Shown here: positions 44,942-52,905 of the stretch, in pieces
Layout of the letters: each line of letters begins with the position of its first letter
How positions within the stretch are numbered: position 1 is the first letter of the stretch
DNA from: Streptomyces globisporus
GTDB taxonomy: Bacteria > Actinomycetota > Actinomycetes > Streptomycetales > Streptomycetaceae
Length of the DNA stretch: 64,000 bases
Assembly (NCBI GenBank): GCA_014649555.1
Contig: BMTG01000019.1
Location: 1-64,000, forward strand
Direction: 5' to 3'
Notes under the pieces: generated by a model
Told to the model about the DNA's origin: nothing
Seen by the model: only the letters and a program-made list of their open reading frames with translations
The model's database searches: none
Program-made: the position numbers and the translations under genes

Positions 44942-45167
44942 ATCGCGGTTCCCGTCCGTTGGTTGGCGGTTTCGGCACGGCCCGCAGCCCTGCCCGAGCC
45001 CGACGCTGGCAGGCGGCCCCGTCATCAGGCATCTCCTGCGTTGCGCCCCACGCCAGTCACTTCACGGCCAGAACAAGTCGCGCATTCTGGAAGAAGCTGA
45101 GGCCCGCGACCCGGTGCGACGATCTGCGGTGTCACGGAGTTCGCACACGTTTACGCACGGAGGCTCG

Positions 45168-46493
45168 ATGCCCGCTGTCAATGGATCGGTGCAGTCAGGC
45201 CAGTCGCACCGACGCTCCGTCGTGGCGACGGTGGTGGGCAACTTCGTGGAGTCGTTCGACTGGCTCGCCTACGGGCTCTTCGCTCCTCTCTTCGCGGCTC
45301 AGTTCTTTCCCTCGTCCAACCAGTTCACCTCCCTGCTCGGCGCGTTCGCGGTCTTCGGCACGGGCATGCTCTTCCGGCCGATCGGCGGGGTCCTGCTGGG
45401 CCGCCTCGCCGACCGGCGCGGCCGGCGCCCCGCCCTGATGCTGGCGATCGGACTGATGACCGGCGGCTCGACCCTGATCGCCGTCGTCCCCACCTACGAG
45501 CACATCGGGATCCTCGCCCCGCTGCTTCTGCTGCTCGCCCGGCTCGCCCAGGGAGTCTCCTCGGGCGGGGAATGGACAGCGGCGGCCACCTACCTGATGG
45601 AGATCGCGCCGAAGAACCGCCGGTGCCTCTACAGCAGCCTCTTCTCCGTGACGACCATGGCGGGCCCCTTCGTCGCATCGCTGCTGGGCGCGGGCCTCGG
45701 CGTGTGGCTGGGAACCGCGACGATGGAGGCCTGGGGCTGGCGGGTGCCGTTCCTCCTCGGCGGCGTCTTCGGCGTGATCCTGCTGTTCCTGCGCCGTCGG
45801 CTCACCGAGACCGAGGTCTTCCGCCGGGAGGTGCGGCCCCGGGCCCGGCGCGGCTCACTGGGCCAGCTGATCGGAGCCCACCGCCCCCAGGTGCTGCTGG
45901 CCGTGATGTTGGTGGCCGGACTGGGCGTCATCGGCGGAACGTGGTCGACCGCGGTCCCGGCGATGGGCCACCGTCTGATCGGCTCGCAGACGATGTTCTG
46001 GGTGGTGGTCTGTGTGACCGGCTCGGTCATCCTGCTGCAGGTACCCATAGGGCTGCTCGCCGACCGGGTGGAACCGGGCAGGTTCCTGATCGTCTCCAGC
46101 GTCGTCTTCGCCGCTGTGGGCTCGTACGCCTACCTCACCGTCCAGGACTCCTTCGCGAGCCTGGCGTTCACGTACAGCACCGGAGTGATCTTCCTCGGCT
46201 GCGTCACCATGGTGCTGCCCAAGATGCTCTCCAGAATCTTCCCTCCGCAGATACGCGGCCTGGGCATCGGGCTGCCGCACGCCTCGACCACCGCACTCCT
46301 CGGCGGGGCGGGGCCACTGCTGGCCGCCTACTCCGACGAGCGAGGCGCCTCGGGCTGGTTCATCGCCGCCGTGATGGCCGCGGTCCTGCTCGCCTGGCCG
46401 GCCGCCCTGTGGGAGCGGCGGCTGTTCCGCGCCCGGACGGCCCCGGGAAGCGAGCCGGTTCCCGAATCCGCCGTCGCCCGCCCCGTCGGGTGA
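45168..46493 (+). CDS. MFS transporter, metabolite:H+ symporter (MHS) type
   Basis: A 441-residue twelve-TM transporter that begins FVESFDWLAYGLFAPLFAAQFF and has the loop LLGRLADRRGRRPALM, typical of the MHS subfamily (alpha-ketoglutarate/shikimate permeases). These normally import organic acids; here it could import a precursor or export a product. The ATG at 45168 has ggagg upstream. Confidence 0.85.
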   Translation: MPAVNGSVQSGQSHRRSVVATVVGNFVESFDWLAYGLFAPLFAAQFFPSSNQFTSLLGAFAVFGTGMLFRPIGGVLLGRLADRRGRRPALMLAIGLMTGGSTLIAVVPTYEHIGILAPLLLLLARLAQGVSSGGEWTAAATYLMEIAPKNRRCLYSSLFSVTTMAGPFVASLLGAGLGVWLGTATMEAWGWRVPFLLGGVFGVILLFLRRRLTETEVFRREVRPRARRGSLGQLIGAHRPQVLLAVMLVAGLGVIGGTWSTAVPAMGHRLIGSQTMFWVVVCVTGSVILLQVPIGLLADRVEPGRFLIVSSVVFAAVGSYAYLTVQDSFASLAFTYSTGVIFLGCVTMVLPKMLSRIFPPQIRGLGIGLPHASTTALLGGAGPLLAAYSDERGASGWFIAAVMAAVLLAWPAALWERRLFRARTAPGSEPVPESAVARPVG

Positions 46494-46561
46494 CCGTCCG
46501 CACTTCCGCATCCCGTCCGGCACCGAGCGCCGGCGACCTTCCCGACTGAGAGGTTGACATC

Positions 46562-47941
46562 ATGACGACGTCCGACACCACCGACCGGTCCCAGGACGGC
46601 GTGCCGCCGCTCTCCTTCCACCAGGAGTTCCTGTGCATGTTCGACAGCGGGAACGACGGCGCCGACGTGGGGCCGTTCGGCCCCATGTACCACATCGTCG
46701 GAGCCTGGCGGCTGACCGGCGGGATCGACGAGGAGACCCTGCGCGAGGCGCTGGGTGACGTCGTCGTGCGCCACGAGGCCCTGCGCACATCGCTGGTCCG
46801 CGAAGGTGGCACGCACCGGCCGGAGATCCTGCCTGCGGGGCCCGCCGCGCTGGAGGTCCGTGATCTCGGCGACGTCGACGAGTCGGAGCGTGTGCGGCGC
46901 GGTGAGGAACTGCTCAACGAGGTGGAGTCGACCGGTCTGAGCGTGCGGGAGCTGCCCCTGCTGCGGGCCGTGCTCGGACGCTTCGACCAGAAGGACGCGG
47001 TGCTGGTCCTCATCGCCCACCACACCGCCGCGGACGCCTGGGCCATGCACGTCATCGCCCGCGATCTGCTCAATCTGTACGCCGCCAGGCGCGGGAACCC
47101 GGTTCCCCCGCTCCCCGAGCCGACCCAGCATGCCGAGTTCGCCCGCTGGGAGCGCGAGGCTGCCGAGGCACCGCGGGTCGCGGTCTCGAAGGAATTCTGG
47201 CGCAAGCGCCTCCAGGGCGCGCGGATCATCGGGCTGGAGACGGACATACCGCGCTCGGCGGGGCTGCCCAAGGGCACCGCGTGGCAGCGCTTCGCCGTAC
47301 GCGGGGAACTGGCCGACGCCGTGGTGGAGTTCTCACGGGCCGCCAAGTGCTCCCCGTTCATGACCATGTTCGCCGCCTACCAGGTGCTGCTGCACCGCAG
47401 GACGGGCGAGCTGGACATTACCGTGCCGACCTTCTCCGGGGGGCGCAACAACTCGCGGTTCGAGGACACCGTGGGTTCCTTCATCAACTTCCTGCCGCTG
47501 CGTACCGACCTCTCCGGATGCGCATCCTTCCGCGAGGTCGTGCTGCGCACCCGCACCACCTGCGGAGAGGCGTTCACCCACGAGCTGCCCTTCTCCCGAC
47601 TGATCCCGGAGGTGCCGGAGCTGATGGCGTCGGCGGCCTCCGACAACCACCAGATCTCCGTCTTCCAGGCCGTGCACGCGCCCGCGTCCGAGGGGCCCGA
47701 GCAGGCCGGGGACCTGACGTACTCGAAGATCTGGGAGCGGCAGCTGTCGCAGGCGGAGGGCTCCGACATCCCCGACGGGGTGCTGTGGTCGATCCACATC
47801 GACCCCTCGGGCTCCATGGCCGGCAGCCTCGGGTACAACACCAACCGCTTCAAGGACGAGACGATGGCTGCCTTCCTGGCCGACTACCTCGACGTGCTCG
47901 AGAACGCGGTGGCCCGGCCGGACGCCCCCTTCACCTCCTGA
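46562..47941 (+). CDS. sgcC5: Free-standing condensation enzyme (beta-tyrosyl ester formation)
   Basis: A 459-residue NRPS condensation domain that stands alone. SgcC5 joins the SgcC2-tethered chloro-hydroxy-beta-tyrosine to a hydroxyl of the enediyne core as an ester. The catalytic motif reads HHTAADAW, so the second His and Asp are kept while the usual Gly after Asp is Ala. TVPTFSGGRNNSRFEDTVG and SFINFLPLRTDLSG are other core motifs. It is followed after 44 bp by its carrier sgcC2. Confidence 0.95.
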   Translation: MTTSDTTDRSQDGVPPLSFHQEFLCMFDSGNDGADVGPFGPMYHIVGAWRLTGGIDEETLREALGDVVVRHEALRTSLVREGGTHRPEILPAGPAALEVRDLGDVDESERVRRGEELLNEVESTGLSVRELPLLRAVLGRFDQKDAVLVLIAHHTAADAWAMHVIARDLLNLYAARRGNPVPPLPEPTQHAEFARWEREAAEAPRVAVSKEFWRKRLQGARIIGLETDIPRSAGLPKGTAWQRFAVRGELADAVVEFSRAAKCSPFMTMFAAYQVLLHRRTGELDITVPTFSGGRNNSRFEDTVGSFINFLPLRTDLSGCASFREVVLRTRTTCGEAFTHELPFSRLIPEVPELMASAASDNHQISVFQAVHAPASEGPEQAGDLTYSKIWERQLSQAEGSDIPDGVLWSIHIDPSGSMAGSLGYNTNRFKDETMAAFLADYLDVLENAVARPDAPFTS

Positions 47942-47985
47942 GACAGTTCCGGCGGCGGCGAACCCGCCCGAAGAAAGGAAAGCCA

Positions 47986-48267
47986 GTGTCCACCGTTTCC
48001 GACACAGCGGCCGGCTCCTCCCTGGAGGAGAAGGTCACCCGGATCTGGACGGGTGTTCTCGGCACGTCCGGTGAGGAAGGCGCGACGTTCATCGAGCTCG
48101 GGGGGCAGTCGGTCTCGGCCGTGCGCATCGCCACGCGTATCCAGGAGGAGCTCGACATCTGGGTCGACATCGGCGTCCTCTTCGACGACCCGGATCTGCC
48201 GACCTTCATCGCGGCGGTCGTCCGGACGGCCGCCGCCGCGGGCGGCGAGGGCTCCGGAACGCAGTGA
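47986..48267 (+). CDS. sgcC2: Peptidyl carrier protein
   Basis: A 93-residue discrete carrier with the phosphopantetheine Ser in ELGGQSVSAVRIA near residue 45. It carries beta-tyrosine during chlorination and hydroxylation and delivers it to SgcC5. The GTG at 47986 has aaaggaaa upstream. It ends before a 34-bp-arm palindrome. Confidence 0.95.
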   Translation: MSTVSDTAAGSSLEEKVTRIWTGVLGTSGEEGATFIELGGQSVSAVRIATRIQEELDIWVDIGVLFDDPDLPTFIAAVVRTAAAAGGEGSGTQ

Positions 48268-48296
48268 GACTCGCCGGGCGCCGTCTCCCCGCGGCG

Positions 48297-48364
48297 CCCG
48301 GTTTCACATGGCTGAGGCGGTTCACCCGGTACCGGGTGAACCGCCTCAGCCATGTGAAACCGGG
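48297..48364. terminator. Perfect 34-bp-arm palindrome between sgcC2 and sgcC4
   Basis: A 68-bp perfect palindrome without loop (arms 48297-48330 and 48331-48364; centre ACCCGGTACCGGGT). It ends five bases before the convergent sgcC4 stop and most likely terminates both transcripts. Confidence 0.9.
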
Positions 48365-48369
48365 CCTGG

Positions 48370-49989
48370 TCAGCGCAGCTGGATGTCCGTCTCCCGGGCG
48401 ATCGCCCGGAGGAACTCGCCGCGGGACAGCGCGTCGGCGACCAGCTCGATGTCGTCGGCCATGTACCGGTCGACGCCCAGCGTCGGAACCAGCCGGCGCA
48501 CCGCTTCGTACGTGGCCTTCGCCGCCGGGCTCAAGCCGTCGAACCGGCCGGAGATGTCGACCGCCTGGGCGGCGGCCAGGTACTCCACCGCGAGGATCTT
48601 GTTGTTGTTCGACAGGACCCGGCGGGCGTTGCGGGCCGAGATCAGGCCCATGCTCACCACGTCCTGGTTGTCGCCGTTGGACGGGACGCTCTGGGTGCTG
48701 GCCGGGCCGATCGTCCGGTTCTCGGCCACCAGTGCGGTGGCCGGGTACTGGGCGCCGGCGAATCCGCTGTGCAGCCCCGGGTCCCCGGAGACGAGGAACT
48801 CCGGGAGGCCGTAGCTGAGGTGCCGGTTCAGGACCCGGTTGATCTGCCGCTCTGCCAGGACGCCGAGCTGGGTGAGCGCGATGGTCACGAAGTCCATCGC
48901 GAACGCGATCGGCTGACCGTGGAAGTTCGCCCCGTGGAAGATCTCCTTGCCCTCGAAGAAGAGCGGGTTGTCGTTGGCCGAGTTGAGCTCGATGCGCAGC
49001 TTGTGCCGCGCGTGGTACAAGGTGTCGCGCACCGCCCCGACGACCTGGGGGATGGCCCGCAGCGAGTAGGCCTTCTGCAGGTAGATCTCCGAGCGCTGGA
49101 CGTCCTTGCCGGCCTCCTTGTCCTTCTGGAGTTCTCGGCGCAGGTCGGCGTGCTCGACCGTCAGTCCGCTGCCCCGCATCAGGGCCCGCATGTTGGCGGC
49201 GGTGTCGATCTGGCCCTCGTGCGGGCGGGCTATGTCGTGCCCCTCCGCGAGGAAGGGGCTGGTCGATCCGCGTACCGCCTCGATGAGCAGAGCCGTCACG
49301 ATCTCGGCCTGCTGGGCCTGCTCCAGGGCCCGTCCGACGACCAGGGAGCCCAGACCGGTCATCCCGGACGTGCCGTTGATCAGTGCGAGGCCCTCCTTGA
49401 AGCGCAGTTCGAGCGGCTCGATGCCCCGCTCGGCCAGCACCTGGGCGGTCTCCACCGGCCGTCCGTCGCGCAGGACGTAGCCCTCTCCGATGAGGGTGCT
49501 CGCGACGTGGGAGAGGGGAGCCAGGTCGCCGCTCGCCCCGAGTGACCCGATCTCGGGTATGGCCGGGGTGATGCCCTCGTTCAGGTACTGCGCGAGGCGT
49601 TCGAGGATGATGGGGCGTACCGCGGAGTGGCCCTTGGCGAGGGTGTTCAGCCGGGCGGCGACGATCGCCCGCGCCTCGTCCTCGGCGAACAGCGGACCGA
49701 CTCCCGCGCTGTGGCTACGGACGAGATTGGTCTGCAGTTCGACTTCCTTCGACTTGTCGACCTGCATGTAGATCATCTCGCCGTACCCGGTGGTCACCCC
49801 GTAGATGGGGATGTTCTGTTCGGCGATCCCCTCGAAGATCTCCCGGCTCTTCTGGGCCTTCGCGATGGATTCGGCCGGTACGTCGACCGCCGCGCGTTCC
49901 TCCGCGACGCGGCGTACGGCTTCGACGGTCAGGGTCTCGCCGTCGACGGAAACCGGGACGATCTCGGTCTCGACTTGAGTCAATGCCAT
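48370..49989 (-). CDS. sgcC4: L-tyrosine 2,3-aminomutase, MIO enzyme
   Basis: A 539-residue member of the ammonia-lyase family. The MIO cofactor forms from Ala-Ser-Gly in IGSLGASGDLAPLSH, and the N-terminal Tyr loop is IYGVTTGYGE. It makes (S)-beta-tyrosine from L-tyrosine, the first step of the beta-amino-acid branch. The length equals that of C-1027 SgcC4 as I remember it. The ATG at 49989 has a weak ribosome site (ggag at short distance); a GTG one codon upstream is possible. Confidence 0.97.
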   Translation of the reverse strand: MALTQVETEIVPVSVDGETLTVEAVRRVAEERAAVDVPAESIAKAQKSREIFEGIAEQNIPIYGVTTGYGEMIYMQVDKSKEVELQTNLVRSHSAGVGPLFAEDEARAIVAARLNTLAKGHSAVRPIILERLAQYLNEGITPAIPEIGSLGASGDLAPLSHVASTLIGEGYVLRDGRPVETAQVLAERGIEPLELRFKEGLALINGTSGMTGLGSLVVGRALEQAQQAEIVTALLIEAVRGSTSPFLAEGHDIARPHEGQIDTAANMRALMRGSGLTVEHADLRRELQKDKEAGKDVQRSEIYLQKAYSLRAIPQVVGAVRDTLYHARHKLRIELNSANDNPLFFEGKEIFHGANFHGQPIAFAMDFVTIALTQLGVLAERQINRVLNRHLSYGLPEFLVSGDPGLHSGFAGAQYPATALVAENRTIGPASTQSVPSNGDNQDVVSMGLISARNARRVLSNNNKILAVEYLAAAQAVDISGRFDGLSPAAKATYEAVRRLVPTLGVDRYMADDIELVADALSRGEFLRAIARETDIQLR

Positions 49990-50054
49990 CACTCCATGGG
50001 TAGCGGCCGAGGCCGGTGTACGACAGGTCAGGGGGTGGGTTCGTGAGGCGCGGC

Positions 50055-52688
50055 TCAGCGGGTGAGCCGGGAGCGGTCCACCTTCCCCGCGGCGTTGCGC
50101 GGCAGGCGTGAAGTCAGGCGGGTGAAGACGGCGGGCAGTGCGAGGGGGCCGAACTGGCCGCGCAGATGGGAACGCCACGCCCGGATGTCCGCGCGCACGT
50201 CCTCCCGGCCCTCTCCTTGTGGCACCACGTACACGGCGAGGCGGGTCACCAGGCCCTGGCCGTTGACGTGGGGGAGGACCGCGCACTCCAGGACCGAGGG
50301 GTCACGGTTCAGCGCGGCCTCGATCTCGGTGAGTTCCAAGCGGTTCCCGAACAGCTTGACCTGGAAGTCCTTGCGGCCCCGGAATTCCAGGGCTCCGTCG
50401 AACCGTACCCGCGCCAGATCCCCGGTCCGGTACCACCGGTCACCGTCCGGGGCGAGGCCGGCGAGGGGCGCGAACAGCGCGCTGTGGTCCGGGCCGCCCT
50501 CGACGGCGAGGTATCCCGGCGTCACGTACGGGGAGCGGATCACCAGTTCGCCGGTGACGCCGGCGGGGCTCGGCCGGTCGTCCGCGTCCACGACGAGTAC
50601 CTGGCGGCCGGGGAGCGGGTACCCGATCGGGGCCGGGCCCGTGACCGGCCCGGTGATCTCGTGCCAGGTCGCGGCGATCGTCTCGGTGGGCCCGTAGAGG
50701 TTGATCAGGCGGGTCCGGGGCAGGGCCGCGCGCAGTCCGTCCACGAGTTCGCCGGGCAGCGCCTCGCCCATCAGGAGCAGGTGGCTCAGGGTGCCGGGCC
50801 GATCGCCCGGGTCGGAGGCGGTGATCACTCCCAGGAGGTCCCGGGCGAAGCTGGGCACGGTCTGGAGATGAGTGATCCGCTCCTGGACGAGCCACGGCAC
50901 CAGCTTGTCGGGGTTCACCCTGACGCGCTCCGGCACCGGACACAGCGTCCCGCCGGCCACGAGCGTCGCGAAGACCTCGGCCAGCGCCGGGTCGTGCTCC
51001 GGGGAGACCCACTGCGCCACCCGCGCGCCCGGCCCCATCGCGAACCGTTCGCCCATCCAGCCCGCGAACTGGCCCAGCGCGGCATGCGACTGGGCGATCC
51101 CCTTGGGCCGCCCGGTCGAACCCGAGGTGAACGCCACGTAGGCCAGGTCTGCCAGGCCCGGCCCAGCCGCGGTCGTCGCGTCCGGACCGGCGGCGGGTCG
51201 AGGGCCGAGCACCGAGGAGGCGTCCAGCAGGGTGGCGCCCGGTTCACCGGCGTACCAGAGCGCCAGCGGATCCTCCTGCGGATCGCCGTCGAGGACCAGG
51301 CACGCCGGGCGCAGATCGCTGAGCATCGACCGGTGTCGTTCGCCCGCGCCGTCCGGAGCGAACCACGCCAGGTGGGCGCCCGCCTCCAGGACTCCCAGCA
51401 GCACCGCGATCCGGCGGGCGCCCGGCTGCATCCGCACCGCCACCGGCGAGCCGTGCCCCGCGCCGGCCGCGGTGAGGGCCGAGGCGACGCGGGCCGCGTC
51501 CGCGGTCAGTTCGGCGTAGCTTGTGCGCGTGCCGCCGAACGAGACGGCGACACCGTCGTGTTCCGCGTGGCGGCGGACCGAGGCGTGCACCGGCCGCGTC
51601 ATGTGCCCGCCGGACGCCCGGCGGTCCGAAGCGCGCAGGGCGTGGTCCCGGTGGCGGTCGTCGTCCAGCGGCAGAGCGCCCACGGGTGTGTCCGGATCCG
51701 TGGTCGCGGCGGTCAGGAGGACGGCCAGCTGATCCAGCATCCGCCGGGCCGAAGCGGGCTCGAACAGAGCTTCGCGGTACTCCAGGTAGCCGGTGACCGA
51801 GGGTGCGGTGTCCTGCAGCACCAGGGTCAGGTCGGCGGCGGCAGTGCCGTTGTGCACGGACAGCCGCCTTACCTCGGCGCCCGGTATCCGCAGGCCCGGC
51901 CGCCCCTCGTGGACGAACACGGCGTCGGCCCCCTCGATCCGGCACGGCCCGGGGGCCGGGGCCGGCGTCGTGTGCAGCAGCTCCCGGAAGGCGGTGGCCG
52001 GCGGGCCGTCGTCCTGTCCGGCGTAGCGGTGGACCAGGGCTCGGAATCCGGCCAGCACCACGGCCGCGGCGGTGACCCCTTCCGCTTCGGCGAGCCGGGC
52101 CGTACGGAAGCCGAGGTCCGGACTCCAGCCGAAGGCGACGGTGCTCCCCGCGTGCGAGGGCAGGTGCGGGCGGTTCCGGTCGGCGGGCAGGACCTGTCCG
52201 GAGGCGGTCGCCGAAGGCTCCTCGCTCCCGGGCGCCCGGGGCGTTTGCGGCGCGGGCGCAGTGGGAGGCCGGCCGCCGGTGGTGACGGCGAGGTACGCGT
52301 TCGACAACGCGGCCGGCAGGGGCCCGGACGGCCCGTCCCAGGCTCCGGCGTGCGAGGCCACCAGGAGAAGCAGGTGTGCGCGTGGGCCTCTGCGGGCGAT
52401 GTGGAGCCGTGCGGGCGCGTCACCCTCGGCGAAGGGACGGGCCGCCCAGCGAGCGCAGAGTTCCTCCTCCCCGCACTCCTCGTCGGCACTCGGCCCGTCC
52501 ACGGCGGCCCCGTCTCCGGCGGCGGCCCGCCAGGCCGTCCGCAGGGCCTCCAGGTCGAGTCCGCCGCTCACGTGGTAGGCCGCGTACCGGTGCAACACCG
52601 CAGATCCGGAGGCCGGCAAAGGCCCCCGGTCCGGCTCGGTCACAGTCACGTCATTCGCCACGACGCCCATCTTGGGGCGGCGGCGCAC
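50055..52688 (-). CDS. sgcC1: NRPS adenylation enzyme for (S)-beta-tyrosine with N-terminal degenerate condensation-like region
   Basis: An 877-residue protein. Residues about 370-870 are an adenylation domain: YVAFTSGSTGRPKG, YGPTETIAATW, WYRTGDLARV, RKDFQVKLFGNRLELTEIE and LPRNAAGKVDRS. The preceding 360 residues resemble a condensation domain, but its motif reads ASHAGAWDGPS, with the first His replaced by Ser, so it is probably inactive. SgcC1 activates (S)-beta-tyrosine and loads SgcC2. The GTG at 52688 has aaggagaa seven bases upstream; ATG 52670 is the alternative. Confidence 0.92.
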   Translation of the reverse strand: MRRRPKMGVVANDVTVTEPDRGPLPASGSAVLHRYAAYHVSGGLDLEALRTAWRAAAGDGAAVDGPSADEECGEEELCARWAARPFAEGDAPARLHIARRGPRAHLLLLVASHAGAWDGPSGPLPAALSNAYLAVTTGGRPPTAPAPQTPRAPGSEEPSATASGQVLPADRNRPHLPSHAGSTVAFGWSPDLGFRTARLAEAEGVTAAAVVLAGFRALVHRYAGQDDGPPATAFRELLHTTPAPAPGPCRIEGADAVFVHEGRPGLRIPGAEVRRLSVHNGTAAADLTLVLQDTAPSVTGYLEYREALFEPASARRMLDQLAVLLTAATTDPDTPVGALPLDDDRHRDHALRASDRRASGGHMTRPVHASVRRHAEHDGVAVSFGGTRTSYAELTADAARVASALTAAGAGHGSPVAVRMQPGARRIAVLLGVLEAGAHLAWFAPDGAGERHRSMLSDLRPACLVLDGDPQEDPLALWYAGEPGATLLDASSVLGPRPAAGPDATTAAGPGLADLAYVAFTSGSTGRPKGIAQSHAALGQFAGWMGERFAMGPGARVAQWVSPEHDPALAEVFATLVAGGTLCPVPERVRVNPDKLVPWLVQERITHLQTVPSFARDLLGVITASDPGDRPGTLSHLLLMGEALPGELVDGLRAALPRTRLINLYGPTETIAATWHEITGPVTGPAPIGYPLPGRQVLVVDADDRPSPAGVTGELVIRSPYVTPGYLAVEGGPDHSALFAPLAGLAPDGDRWYRTGDLARVRFDGALEFRGRKDFQVKLFGNRLELTEIEAALNRDPSVLECAVLPHVNGQGLVTRLAVYVVPQGEGREDVRADIRAWRSHLRGQFGPLALPAVFTRLTSRLPRNAAGKVDRSRLTR

Positions 52689-52738
52689 AGGACGCTTCTC
52701 CTTGAGTGCGGAGCTCCGCGTACGGCGCCGAAGCGTTC

Positions 52739-52757
52739 GGTCAAACCTTGTTCGACC
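52739..52757. promoter_or_regulatory. Imperfect palindrome in the sgcC1/MMPL divergent region
   Basis: GGTCAAACCTTGTTCGACC is a 7+5+7 dyad with one mismatch, between the divergent sgcC1 and exporter genes. It could be a repressor or activator site; no matching copies were noticed elsewhere. Confidence 0.3.
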
Positions 52758-52905
52758 AACTGCGCAATCTGGAAGTTGACGTCTTCCAGGTGGAGTTGGG
52801 AACGATGGAGGCCCCCGTCGGCCGCGTCGGAACGGCCGTGCAGTGCGGCCCTCTCCAACACTCCCGGCCATCGCGGAATCCGAGACGTGCACGAAGGAGC
52901 CCCCC

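Noticed and set aside
48297-48364. Regulatory operator reading of the 68-bp palindrome
   Set aside because: It lies between two gene ends in convergent orientation, so termination is the simpler explanation.
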